Assembly (NCBI RefSeq): GCF_003143855.1
Contig: NZ_QFRK01000009.1
Span: 69,192-133,191, forward strand
DNA from: Streptomyces sp. NWU339
Lineage (GTDB): Bacteria > Actinomycetota > Actinomycetes > Streptomycetales > Streptomycetaceae
Length of the DNA: 64,000 bases
Direction of reading: 5' to 3'
The position numbers and the translations under genes were made by a program. A model generated the notes under the pieces. It had not been told where the DNA came from. It did no database searches and saw nothing but the letters and a program-made list of their open reading frames with translations. Position 1 is the stretch's first letter; each line of letters starts with the position of its first letter. Below are positions 17,400-28,367 of the stretch, piece by piece.

Positions 17400-18749
17400 A
17401 TGACTTCACCGTCCCAGCACGCCCCGGGCCCGGCACCGGCCGGCCCCGGGGCCCCGCCCGGACCCGGCGCGCTGCCGCCGGGCGCCGAGCGCCTCCTCAC
17501 CCGCGTCGGGGAGGTGCTGCGGCCCGCCCTCACGCACTACCTGGACCTGCACGCGCACCCGGAGGTGTCCGGAGAGGAGGCCCGCACCGCGGACCGCTTC
17601 GGCCGGCGCCTCGCGGCGGCCGGCTGCGAGCTCACCCACCAGGTGGGCGGCCACGGCGTCGTCGGGGTGCTCCGCAACGGGGACGGCCCCCGGGTCTGGC
17701 TGCGGGCGGAGCTGGACGCGCTCCCGATGCGCGAGCGGTCCGGGCTGCCGTACGCCAGCCGCAACGACGCCATGCACGCGTGCGGCCACGACCTGCACCT
17801 GGCCGCGGCGGCCGGTGCGGCGGACCTGCTCGCCCGTCTGTCCGACCGGTGGCGGGGCACCCTGCTGGTGGTGGGGCAGCCGGCCGAGGAGACGCTGGCC
17901 GGGGCCGAGGCCATGCTGCGCGACGGCCTGTACGAACGGTTCGGCAGACCTGACGTCGTCCTCGCCCAGCATGCCGCGCCGATGCCCTCCGGCACCGTCG
18001 CGCACGCGACGGGCCAGGCGCCGATGGCGGCGGCCGGCGCGGTGCTCGAGGTGGTGCTGCACGGACGCGGCGGTCACGTCGCCACCCCGCACCTGGCGGT
18101 GGATCCGGTCGTCACCGCGGCAGCCGTCGTCACCCGGCTCCAGAACGTCGTCGCCCGCGAGACCGCACCCGCCGACCAGGTGACGCTGACCGTGGGGACC
18201 GTGCGGGCAGGAACGGCCGCCAACGTCATACCGGACCACGCCCTGCTCGGCATCGCGGTCCGCGCGGCCGGCGAGGCGTCCCTGGACCGGGCGCTGGCCG
18301 CGGTGCGCCGCATCGTGCGCGCCGAGAGCGCCGCGGCGGGCGCTCCCCGGGAACCCGAGGTGACCGTCGCCTCCCGCTCGGCGGCCCTGCTGTGCGACCC
18401 GCGCACCACCGGTTCGGTACGGCGGGCCCACACGGGGCTCCTGGGGCCCGCGCGGGTGCTGCCCTGGCCGGGGTCGATGGCCACGGAGGACTTCCCCCTG
18501 TTCGGGGACGCCGGAGCCGCGATCCACGGGGAGCGCGGGATCCCGCTGGTCTACTGGATGCTGGGCGTGGCGGACCCGGACACCTGGCTCCGGACCACGT
18601 CCGACGGGACCACGTCCGACGGCCCGGACTCCGCACCACCGCCGGCCCCGAACCACTCCCCGCACTTCGCCCCGCACATCGGCAGCGCCCTGCGCCCGGC
18701 GATCGCCGCGCTGACGATCGCGGCACTCGACCGGTTCGCCGCCGTGTGA
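17400..18749 (+). CDS. M20 family metallopeptidase/amidohydrolase
   Basis: This 449-residue protein belongs to the M20D amidohydrolase group (IAA-amino acid hydrolase, carboxypeptidase-like). Visible metal and catalytic motifs are RAELDALPM near 101, HACGHDLH near 126, QPAEET near 160, HAAPMPSG near 191 and SPHFAP near 419. The first 30 residues are Pro/Gly-rich and probably disordered. It lies on the same strand directly after the RiPP operon, but behind a hairpin, so membership is likely but not certain. Possible roles are trimming a residual leader residue, hydrolysing an N-acyl group or resistance; none can be chosen from sequence. Its neighbour on the other side is convergent. Confidence 0.85.
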   Translation: MTSPSQHAPGPAPAGPGAPPGPGALPPGAERLLTRVGEVLRPALTHYLDLHAHPEVSGEEARTADRFGRRLAAAGCELTHQVGGHGVVGVLRNGDGPRVWLRAELDALPMRERSGLPYASRNDAMHACGHDLHLAAAAGAADLLARLSDRWRGTLLVVGQPAEETLAGAEAMLRDGLYERFGRPDVVLAQHAAPMPSGTVAHATGQAPMAAAGAVLEVVLHGRGGHVATPHLAVDPVVTAAAVVTRLQNVVARETAPADQVTLTVGTVRAGTAANVIPDHALLGIAVRAAGEASLDRALAAVRRIVRAESAAAGAPREPEVTVASRSAALLCDPRTTGSVRRAHTGLLGPARVLPWPGSMATEDFPLFGDAGAAIHGERGIPLVYWMLGVADPDTWLRTTSDGTTSDGPDSAPPPAPNHSPHFAPHIGSALRPAIAALTIAALDRFAAV

Positions 18750-18773
18750 AGGCCCGACCGCGCGCGCTCGGCC

Positions 18774-18791
18774 ACGGATCCGCGGATCCGT
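18774..18791. terminator. Palindrome between convergent genes
   Basis: An 18-base perfect palindrome, ACGGATCCG followed by its complement CGGATCCGT, lies between the ends of the M20 gene and the opposing oxidoreductase gene. It probably acts as a bidirectional terminator and marks the right border of the RiPP cluster. Confidence 0.5.
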
Positions 18792-18797
18792 CGTGGA

Positions 18798-21110
<2,313 letters not shown>

Positions 21111-21148
21111 CGGCTTGCCTCTCGCGTGAACTTTTCCCGTCCGTGGAT

Positions 21149-21667
21149 TCAGCCGACGGGCCAGCAGGGCACCTGGCTTCTGGACGGTTTCGGTTCCATG
21201 GGCTGCACATGTCCGTTGCGGATGGTCCCGCGCCAGGCCCCGCTTGCGTCCCCCATACCCTCGATGTACGTCTTGAAGTGTTGAAGCCCGGACCGCACCA
21301 CACGGCGGGTCACCCCGGGGACGGCGGCGAGCACACCGGTGGCGCCGTGCGCCTCGGTCCGCACCCGCACGGTGATCTCCGTCGTGCCCGTCATGGTGCT
21401 CCGGAACGACACCTCGCCGCGGTGGGAGGGCCGCCGCTCGAGACTCCGCCAGACCAGATGCGAGTCGGGCACCTGCTCCACGATCTCGATCCCGACCTCA
21501 CGGCGCACGGGTCCGACGCCGACGACCCACCGGGTGACGGTCGGCCTGATCTGGTCGACCCGCCGCACCCCGGCCATGAACCGGGGAAAGCTCTTGAACT
21601 GCGTCCATGCGTCGTACGCGGTCCGCACCGGGACCGCGACCTCGATCGTTTCCTCGACGGTGTGCAT
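21149..21667 (-). CDS. SRPBCC (polyketide cyclase/START-like) family protein
   Basis: This 172-residue protein has the SRPBCC pattern: HTVEETIEVAVPVRTAYDAWTQF at the start, FPRFMAGVRRVDQ, then alternating strands and a final helix RRVVRSGLQHFKTYIEG. Members bind small hydrophobic ligands or act as cyclases or aromatase-like proteins. I chose ATG 21667, with GGAG about 11 bases upstream. The last 25 residues are Pro/Arg-rich and unusual. It is 38 bases upstream of the FdhF-like gene on the same strand, so co-transcription is possible. The ligand is not predictable. Confidence 0.8.
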   Translation of the reverse strand: MHTVEETIEVAVPVRTAYDAWTQFKSFPRFMAGVRRVDQIRPTVTRWVVGVGPVRREVGIEIVEQVPDSHLVWRSLERRPSHRGEVSFRSTMTGTTEITVRVRTEAHGATGVLAAVPGVTRRVVRSGLQHFKTYIEGMGDASGAWRGTIRNGHVQPMEPKPSRSQVPCWPVG

Positions 21668-21811
21668 GACCCACCCATCTCCAGACGCCGTTCCCTCCAG
21701 TCTCAGTGCCCACTCGACAGCCCGCCACACGGCTTGCTCCGCGGCAGGACACGGCGGGCGGCGCAAGGCCCGAGGCCGTGGCCGACCGGGTCCACATCAC
21801 CTGAGGATTGC

Positions 21812-22267
21812 CTACCGGGCACACTCCGCCCACACCGTCTTGCCGCCCGGCTGGTACGGCTCGGAGCCCCAGGCATCGGCGAGCGAGGCGACGAGGAGCA
21901 GGCCCCGTCCGGACTCACCGTCGCCGTCGGCATCGGCGGCCGGGGTCGGCGCGGGCAGACGTTCGCCCCGCGCGTCGGTCACCTCGATCCACAGGGTGGC
22001 GGGGGCCAGAGTGAGGGCGAGACGTGCATTCCTACCCCGCACCCGGCCGTGCAGGGCCGCGTTCGCGGTCAGTTCGGCGATGAGGAGAAAGGCCGTGGCC
22101 GTGCTGTCGTCGTCGGCGGGCTCCGGCCGTCCCTGTTGCGCGGCGAGCCAGCGTTCAGCCGCATGGCGGGCGGTGTGCGCGCCGTGCGCCGTGGTGGGAA
22201 ACATGGTGCGGAAGTGGCTCGTGACGACGGTCGGTTCACCGGGTGCGGTGACGGTTTCCTGATTCAC
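21812..22267 (-). CDS. Anti-sigma-factor-like HATPase (RsbW family)
   Basis: This 151-residue protein is a single GHKL ATPase domain: N-box LLIAELTANAALHG near residue 65, G1 EVTDARGE near 96, and G2 ESGRGLLLVASLADAWG near 118. The start is GTG 22267. In Streptomyces, small ATPases of this kind are often found next to an XRE-DUF5753 gene and a DUF397 gene, and that is the arrangement here, with the regulator pair reading divergently from a 162-base gap. Some related loci (whiJ-like) affect development and antibiotic production. The partner sigma or anti-sigma protein cannot be named. Confidence 0.85.
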   Translation of the reverse strand: MNQETVTAPGEPTVVTSHFRTMFPTTAHGAHTARHAAERWLAAQQGRPEPADDDSTATAFLLIAELTANAALHGRVRGRNARLALTLAPATLWIEVTDARGERLPAPTPAADADGDGESGRGLLLVASLADAWGSEPYQPGGKTVWAECAR

Positions 22268-22429
22268 ATCACCGAGGGTGACCGAGTCGTCCTAGCGTGG
22301 GGAGCACTCCGGGCGGTACGCAGGGTGACTGTCCCGGCGCGGACGGTGTGATGTACGGGCGTACGGCCGTGACCCGGCCGGGCTTTCGCCGGTTCGCTTT
22401 CCGCGCGAGGAACAGAGCGGTGGTACGGC

Positions 22430-23302
22430 ATGACAACACAGCCGGGTACGGGGGCTCCCACGGGTGGCGAGGCGGACGGTACGGACGAGGTCGTGGACCT
22501 GTTCCGGGCCCTCGGCCGCCAGATCAAGGTCGCCCGGGAACGGGCCGGACTGAGCCAGAAGGAGCTGGGCGACCGGATCGGGTACGGCGAGGAGACGATC
22601 TCGTCGGTCGAGCGGGCACGACGCACACCTCAACCCGAACTGCTCGTCGCGGTGGACCGGTTGCTGGAGTGCGAGGGTCTGCTGGCCTCGGCGGCGGAGG
22701 ATGTGGAGCGAGCGAAGACCCGGCGCAGGGTGCGGCATCCGGAGTGGTTCCGGGATTATGCGCGGCTTGAGGCGGAAGCGGTCGAGCTGCACGACTACAG
22801 CTCACTCGCGATTCCCGGGCTCCTGCAGACGGAGGCTCACGCGCACGTGGTGTTCGGCACTCGCCAGCCCCTGCTGGACGAGACGACCGTCGAACAGCGC
22901 GTGGCCGCACGGCTGGATCGTCAGCAGATCTTCGACCGCTGGCCTCCGCCGTTCACCACCTTCACCATCGAGGAATCCGTATTGCGTCGTCCGCTCGGCG
23001 GGTGGGAAGTTCATCGCGAACAACTGGAAGCGCTGCTGAAGTTCGGCAAGCTACGCAGTGTGGAGCTCCAGGTGCTGCCGACAGAACGCAAGGAGCATCC
23101 CAGCTTGGGCGGGCCCTTCATCCGGCTCACCCCGAAAGGCAAACCGCAGGTGGCGTACCTGGAAGTACAGCACGTCAGCCGTCTGATCACGGACCCTGAC
23201 GAGGTACGTATCCTTGCCGCACGCTACGGCAGCATCAGGGCACAGGCACTCACACCAGAAGAGTCACTGACCTTGATCGAGAAGATGCTGGGAGACCGAT
23301 GA
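22430..23302 (+). CDS. XRE-type regulator with DUF5753 domain (WhiJ/Scr1-like)
   Basis: This 290-residue protein has an N-terminal helix-turn-helix (residues about 22-80: LGRQIKVARERAGLSQKELGD, ETISSVERARR) and a DUF5753 C-terminal domain (HPEWFRDYARLEAEA, IPGLLQTEAHAHVVF, YLEVQHVSRLITD). The 4-base ATGA overlap with the following DUF397 gene shows coupling. Such pairs are numerous in Streptomyces and are thought to act as paired regulators, analogous to toxin-antitoxin partners. An unpaired small ATPase gene reads away on the other side of the shared promoter region. Confidence 0.92.
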   Translation: MTTQPGTGAPTGGEADGTDEVVDLFRALGRQIKVARERAGLSQKELGDRIGYGEETISSVERARRTPQPELLVAVDRLLECEGLLASAAEDVERAKTRRRVRHPEWFRDYARLEAEAVELHDYSSLAIPGLLQTEAHAHVVFGTRQPLLDETTVEQRVAARLDRQQIFDRWPPPFTTFTIEESVLRRPLGGWEVHREQLEALLKFGKLRSVELQVLPTERKEHPSLGGPFIRLTPKGKPQVAYLEVQHVSRLITDPDEVRILAARYGSIRAQALTPEESLTLIEKMLGDR

Positions 23303-23499
23303 ACACTGAACAGCCCGCACGGCTGGACTGGTTCAAGAGCAGCCACAGCAGCGGCGAAGGAGGGGCGTGCGTCGAGATCGCCGCCGACGCCACCGCCATA
23401 CACGTACGGGACTCCAAAAGGCACGGCGGCCCTCACCTCGCCTTCGCGCGGAGCGCATGGTCCGGGTTCGTCGCGGGCCTGGGGCGGGACCGGACCTGA
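23299..23499 (+). CDS. DUF397 small protein
   Basis: This 66-residue protein carries the DUF397 signature LDWFKSSHSSGEGGACVEIA, then AIHVRDSKRHGGPHLAF and AWSGFVAGL. It is translationally coupled to the XRE-DUF5753 gene. DUF397 proteins are small partners of these regulators in Streptomyces; no catalytic residues are apparent. Confidence 0.92.
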   Translation: MNTEQPARLDWFKSSHSSGEGGACVEIAADATAIHVRDSKRHGGPHLAFARSAWSGFVAGLGRDRT

Positions 23500-23640
23500 C
23501 CCACCGCGCCCGAGGCCGTGACGTTCCGGCTCTTGTCACGACCTCCCCTCCGGTGGCGGCCCGGCGCCCTCCGGCCCGCCACCGGTCACCTCGCCTCCCC
23601 TCTTTCCAGGTCGAGGGCCTTTTCGCACGTCAATGGGCGG

Positions 23641-23723
23641 GGTGGGTCCCCCACCTTCACTTTGACTCTGAAGCTCCTATAGATCGTCAAGTCGCCGGGG
23701 ACGTCAAGCCGGCTCGGCCGGCT
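23641..23723. terminator. Two hairpins between DUF397 gene and fatty acid transporter gene
   Basis: GGTGGG-TCC-CCCACC lies at 23641-23655 and AGCCGGC-TCG-GCCGGCT at 23707-23723. They are between the end of the DUF397 gene and the end of the convergent transporter gene. One probably serves each direction. The remaining 252 bases show no coding region. Confidence 0.45.
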
Positions 23724-23751
23724 GGTCCGGCGTGCCGCGCGTGCGATGTGG

Positions 23752-25215
23752 TCACGGGAACGGCAGGGTCTGCGCGAGGACGGTGACCACGATCAGCACC
23801 ACGGGGAAGCAGGCGAGGAACATCGCGAACGTGTATCCCATGATGTCCCGGGCCTTGAGGCCCAGCACCGCCAGCGTCGGAAGCATCCAGAACGGCTGCA
23901 GCAGGTTCGCCGACGCCTCACCGAGGTCGTAGACGACCACCATCCACCCCTGGTTGATGTGCAGCTGGTTCGCCGCCTCCATCACGTAGGGAGCCTCGAT
24001 GACCCACTTGCTGCCGCCGCTGGGGACGAAGACACCCAGTACCGCCGAGTAGACCGCGATGAGCGGCGGGAAGAGCAGCTCGTTGGAAACGCTCACCATC
24101 CAGCCGGCGATCTGCTTGGACAGGCCGGTGAATGCGATCATGCCGAAGATGCCGCCGTAGAAGGGGAATTGCAGCAGGACCCCGGACGCCGCGGGAGTCC
24201 CCCGCCGAACCGCCTCGACCATGCGGATCGGGCGCCAGTGGAGGCAGAGCGCCAGCAGGATCAGGACGAGGTTGACCGTGTTGAGGTCGATCGCCGCGAC
24301 CGGGTTCCCCTCGACGCTCGTGAAGTGGCGCACCAGGTACCACAGACCCAGGACCCCGACCAGGACGGTGAGCAGCGGGCTGCGCTCCAGCCAGTCGCCG
24401 GGACGCGACCCGGTGGAGCCGGAGGCCGCGTCCTTCTTCCCGTCCTTCTCCGCCAGAAGCGGACGCAGCTCGATCCCCATCTCCTGGGCGGTCTTGGCGC
24501 GGGCAGGCGAGGGGGCGAGGAACCAGGCCATGACGACCGCCACCACGAAGACGACGAAGGTCGCCAGCACGCTCTGCCAGGTGAAGATCGTTTCGGTGAG
24601 CGGGATGATTCCCTCGCCGCTCCGCCCCTCGGCGATGATTTCCTGCACGGCTTCCGGGCTGGAGGCCGGGCTGGCCACCTGCAGTGCCGCGGAACCCGAC
24701 AGCCCCTGGGCCCACACCGTGCCGAGCCCGAGGAACGCCATGGCGCCGAGCGCCCGGTAGTCGACGCCGCGGACGACGCGGGCGATCTCCTTCGCCAGGA
24801 TGGCGGTGAAGATCAGGCTGAACGCCCAGTTGAGATAGGAGCTGATCATCGCCACCGCGGCGGTGAACGCGATCGCCGCACGCGGCGACTTGGGGATCTG
24901 CGCCATGCGGGCGATCAGCCGGGCGACCGGAGCGGACACGGCGACCGCGTATCCGCCGATGATGATCATCGCCATCTGCAGGGTGAACTGGATCAGCGAC
25001 CAGAAGCCCTCGCCCCACGCGTCCACGAGGGTGGTGGGGCTCTCCCCCGTCGCGAGCCCCAGAGCGAAGATGAGGAACGTGCCGACGAGGACGAACCCGA
25101 AGGCGTCCGGAAGCCATCTCTCGGTGAAGGCGGTGAACCGCAACGCAACCCGCGCCAGCCAGGTGTCACCCTCAAGCACCTCGGCGTCCCGCTCGGTGTG
25201 GACGTCCCCGACCAT
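23752..25215 (-). CDS. Short-chain fatty acid transporter (AtoE family)
   Basis: This 487-residue membrane protein matches the AtoE short-chain fatty acid permease family. After a short N-terminal region come many hydrophobic segments, including FGFVLVGTFLIFALGLATG, MAMIIIGGYAVAVSAPVARLI, and FVPSGGSKWVIEAPYVMEAA, a well conserved block. The starting codon ATG 25215 is preceded by GAGGAAG. It is probably a single-gene unit taking up butyrate/acetoacetate-like acids; no coA-transferase genes lie near it. Confidence 0.9.
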   Translation of the reverse strand: MVGDVHTERDAEVLEGDTWLARVALRFTAFTERWLPDAFGFVLVGTFLIFALGLATGESPTTLVDAWGEGFWSLIQFTLQMAMIIIGGYAVAVSAPVARLIARMAQIPKSPRAAIAFTAAVAMISSYLNWAFSLIFTAILAKEIARVVRGVDYRALGAMAFLGLGTVWAQGLSGSAALQVASPASSPEAVQEIIAEGRSGEGIIPLTETIFTWQSVLATFVVFVVAVVMAWFLAPSPARAKTAQEMGIELRPLLAEKDGKKDAASGSTGSRPGDWLERSPLLTVLVGVLGLWYLVRHFTSVEGNPVAAIDLNTVNLVLILLALCLHWRPIRMVEAVRRGTPAASGVLLQFPFYGGIFGMIAFTGLSKQIAGWMVSVSNELLFPPLIAVYSAVLGVFVPSGGSKWVIEAPYVMEAANQLHINQGWMVVVYDLGEASANLLQPFWMLPTLAVLGLKARDIMGYTFAMFLACFPVVLIVVTVLAQTLPFP

Positions 25216-25512
25216 GGTTCGTCTCGCTTCCTCTTCGGACGACTGTTCACCATGCGTGCGAACAGAGTCGTCTGACGGTTGATCCGTGACTCGGGCGGAG
25301 ATCTTCGCGGGTGGGAAACCGAAAAAGGAAGGGGGTCCCCCGATTCGTTGCACATAGATCACACAGCGGGAAGGAACGCGACGGAAAGGTGGTGGTGTAA
25401 GCCACTTCGCCGACCGGTTTCATGGGCCTGATCGACATGGCAGCCCGAGGAGACGTCGGGTAGGTGCCTCACCGCGCGAGTGGCGTCGGTGCACCCACGA
25501 ACGCAGTAGCCC
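25216..25512. other. Intergenic stretch, no gene seen
   Basis: This holds the upstream region of the fatty acid transporter gene, including AAACCGAAAAAGG-type purine-rich sequence around 25317. I see no protein-like reading frame, strong hairpin or RNA gene in it. Confidence 0.4.
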
Positions 25513-25950
25513 TCACTTGACCGGCGCGAGGGAGACACCTCGGCTCGCTCCGACGCAAGGAGTGGCAGCGGTGTCCCCGGTGATCCCCTTGGCCCTCGGT
25601 GTACGGGGCACATCCCGCATGCTCATCTCGTTGACAGCCCCGCCGCACCGAGCGTCGGTGTCCTCCAGGGTGACGATCCGGTCGCTCAGCTCCGTACCGG
25701 GGAGCAGACAAGTGGTGGCGCCGGCGGCGATCACGCAGTGGTCGAAGGTGAGCGTCTCGGTGCGGCTGTCGCCGAGGACGACTCGCAGAGTGTTCGCGTC
25801 GGGAAGGTGCCCCGCCCGTCGTACTCGGTGATGTCGTTCTTGCGCATCAGGTGGTGGACGCCGGACAAGCGCCCGTCGGCGACCTTGCGGCTGCGCTTGT
25901 ACGCGGCGCCGTAGTCGAAGGTGACAGTGCCCTCGGCCCGGGCCGCGGGT
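25513..25950 (-). pseudogene. Remnant of a dihydrolipoyl dehydrogenase-like gene
   Basis: Read on the minus strand, two frames together resemble an internal part of an actinobacterial Lpd/FAD-disulfide oxidoreductase: [39 protein letters not shown], then after a one-base shift near 25803 [30 protein letters not shown] and LLPGTELSDRIVTLED. Both the N-terminal FAD-binding and redox-active cysteine regions and the C-terminal NAD and dimerisation regions are absent, and unrelated sequence (AVNEMSMRDVPRTPRAKG) runs on to a stop at 25513. The remnant is only about 145 codons. The identification rests on remembered family sequence, not on a search. Confidence 0.65.
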
Positions 25951-25985
25951 GCGGTCCGGGCCGGCCGGGTCGTGTCAGGTCCGGC

Positions 25986-28367
25986 TCACCCTTCCGGGGC
26001 CGGGTCCTGGGTGAAGGCCGCGTGGAAGCGGCGGGTGTGGTCGACCCGGCGTTCCGGGCCGGTCAGGGTGACCGTCGCCGTCAGGCGGGAGTCGGTACTG
26101 GAGGCGGCCAGGCGGAGTTCCAGGTCGCCGGGTTCGACGACTCGGCGGCCGTCGCGGCCGGTGAAGGAGGCCACGTCGGAGGGGACCGTGACGCGGACCC
26201 GGCGGGCCTCACCGGGCTCCAGCGGGACCCGGGTGTAGCCGACGAGGCGCTGCACCGGCTGGACGACGGAGGCGACCGGGTCGTGCAGGTAGAGCTGGAC
26301 GACCTCGGTGCCGGACCGTTCGCCGGTGTTGCGGACGGTGAGGGCGAGGGAGAACTCGCCGTCCGTGGGGGCCTCACGCGCGTCCACGGTGAGGTCGCTC
26401 CAGGCGAAACTCGTGTACGTCAGGCCGTGGCCGAAGCCGAACGCCGGGGTCGGGTCGATGTTGGACACCTCGCTGAGCTGGGCGAGGCGGGCGCCGAGGT
26501 AGGTGGTCGGCTGGGCGCCCGGACCGCGCGGCACGCTGACCGGGAGCCGTCCGGAGGGGTTGGTGCGGCCGCTCAGCACCCCGGCGATCGCCTGGGTGCC
26601 GGCGACCCCGGGGAAGAAGGACTGCACGATCGCCGCGGACTCGGCGGCGGCGCGGCCGAGCGCGTAGGGCCGCCCGGCGAGCAGGACGGTCACCACCGGC
26701 GTGCCGGAGTCGAGCAGCGCGTCGAGCAAGTGCTGCTGGGCGCCGGGCAGGGCGAGGGACTCGGCGTCGCAGCCCTCGCCGCTGGTGCCGCGGCCGAACA
26801 GGCCCGCGCGGTCGCCGAGGACGGCGATGACGAGGTCCGCCTCGCGGGCCGCGTCCACCGCCTCACCGATGCCGGAGAGATCGCCGTCGTCGACGCCGGT
26901 GCCGCAGGCGACCGTGATGTCGGCGTCGGGGAACTCGGCGGTCAGGGTGTCGTGCAGGGTGGGCAGGTCGATCCCGACCGGGACGTCCGGGTGCTGCACG
27001 CCCACGTGCTGGGGGAAGGAGTAGCAGCCCAGTACGGCGGTGCCCTCGGCGGCGTTGGGGCCGACCAGGGCGATGCGGCGGGGCCGGATGAGGGGCAGGG
27101 TGCCGTCGTTGGTGAGGAGGACGACCGCCTTCTCGGCGATCTCGCGGGCCAGTTCGCGGTTCTCGGGACCGTCCAGGTCGATCGTGCCGCGCAGGGCGTC
27201 GGGGTCGTCCGGGTCGGCGCCGTCGAGGGCGGGTGGCACCGGGTTCCAGTCCGGGTCGAGCAGGCCGAGCACCGCCTTCTGGGAGAGGACGCGGCGCAGG
27301 GCGCGGTCGATGACCTCCTCCGGGACGCGGCCGTCGGCGACGGCTTCGGCGAGCGGCGCGCCGAACGTCTTGACGGTGGGCAGTTCGATGTCGACGCCGG
27401 CCTTCAGCGCGGCGCCCGCGGCCTCCGCCCAGTCGCCGGCGATGCCGTGCAGGGTCTTGAGGAAGGCGATGCCGAAGTAGTCGGCGACGACGGTGCCGTC
27501 GAAGCCCCAGGTGTCGCGGAGCAGTCCGGTCAGCAGGCTCTCGTCGGCGGCGGCGGGGATGCCGTCGGTGTCCGTGTAGGAGTGCATGACCGAGCGGGCG
27601 CCGCCCTCGCGGATCGCCATCTCGAAGGGCGGGAGCAGGACGTCGGCCCGTTCGCGGGCGCCCATGGGCGAGGGGGCGAGGTTGCGTCCGGCGCGGGAGG
27701 CCGAGTAGCCGACGAAGTGCTTGAGGGTGGCGACGATCCCGGCGGACTCCAGACCCTGGACGTACGCGGTGCCGATGGTGCCGACGAGGTAGGGGTCCTC
27801 GCCGATGGTCTCCTCGACCCGGCCCCAGCGGGCGTCGCGGACCACGTCGAGTACGGGGGCGAGGCCCTGGTGGATGCCGACGGAGCGCATGTCGCGGCCG
27901 ATGGCGCCGGCCATCCGGCGTACGGCATCGGGGTCGAAGGTGGCGCCCCAGGACAGCGGGACGGGGTAGGCGGTGGCGCCCCAGGCGGCGAAGCCGGCCA
28001 GGCACTCCTCGTGCGCGACGGCGGGGATGCCGAAGCGGTTCGCCGAGGTGATCCGGCACTGGGTGCGCAGCAGGGAGAGCGCGCCGAGCGCCGGGTCGAC
28101 GGGGGCGGTGCCGAAGGGGCGGGTCAACTGGCCCAGTCCGGCGGGCAGCAGGGCGTCGAGGTCGACGGCCTCCTCCATGTCGTGCTGGTGGGGGGCCACT
28201 TCGCCGCCGTTGGCGGACGCGCCGACCCATACGCCGTACAGCTGGGCGATCTTCTCGTCCAGGGTCATCGCGCCGACGAGTGCGTCGACTCTGGCGGCGA
28301 CGGGGAGGTCGGGGTCGTTCCAGAGGGGGATTTCGGGGGTGGTCTCTACGGCCACGTCGGCAGTCAC
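25986..28367 (-). CDS. GH3 family beta-glucosidase/beta-xylosidase
   Basis: This 793-residue enzyme should hydrolyse beta-linked glycosides inside the cell, as there is no signal peptide. The GH3 N-domain includes GLAPVLDVVRDARWGRVEE, ATLKHFVGYSA and VMHSYTDTDG, with VADYFG near residue 292 carrying the likely nucleophile Asp. The second alpha/beta domain and a C-terminal fibronectin-III-like domain (FGFGHGLTYTSFAWSDL onward) follow. Start GTG 28367 overlaps the stop of the upstream permease as GTGA, so it is the last gene of an ABC transporter operon. It probably cleaves the imported oligosaccharide; glucose versus xylose specificity cannot be fixed from sequence. Confidence 0.9.
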   Translation of the reverse strand: MTADVAVETTPEIPLWNDPDLPVAARVDALVGAMTLDEKIAQLYGVWVGASANGGEVAPHQHDMEEAVDLDALLPAGLGQLTRPFGTAPVDPALGALSLLRTQCRITSANRFGIPAVAHEECLAGFAAWGATAYPVPLSWGATFDPDAVRRMAGAIGRDMRSVGIHQGLAPVLDVVRDARWGRVEETIGEDPYLVGTIGTAYVQGLESAGIVATLKHFVGYSASRAGRNLAPSPMGARERADVLLPPFEMAIREGGARSVMHSYTDTDGIPAAADESLLTGLLRDTWGFDGTVVADYFGIAFLKTLHGIAGDWAEAAGAALKAGVDIELPTVKTFGAPLAEAVADGRVPEEVIDRALRRVLSQKAVLGLLDPDWNPVPPALDGADPDDPDALRGTIDLDGPENRELAREIAEKAVVLLTNDGTLPLIRPRRIALVGPNAAEGTAVLGCYSFPQHVGVQHPDVPVGIDLPTLHDTLTAEFPDADITVACGTGVDDGDLSGIGEAVDAAREADLVIAVLGDRAGLFGRGTSGEGCDAESLALPGAQQHLLDALLDSGTPVVTVLLAGRPYALGRAAAESAAIVQSFFPGVAGTQAIAGVLSGRTNPSGRLPVSVPRGPGAQPTTYLGARLAQLSEVSNIDPTPAFGFGHGLTYTSFAWSDLTVDAREAPTDGEFSLALTVRNTGERSGTEVVQLYLHDPVASVVQPVQRLVGYTRVPLEPGEARRVRVTVPSDVASFTGRDGRRVVEPGDLELRLAASSTDSRLTATVTLTGPERRVDHTRRFHAAFTQDPAPEG

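Noticed and set aside
455..18749. Assignment as a thiopeptide cluster
   Set aside because: No second elimination-domain protein that could be a pyridine synthase is present, although most other parts are shared with thiopeptide clusters.
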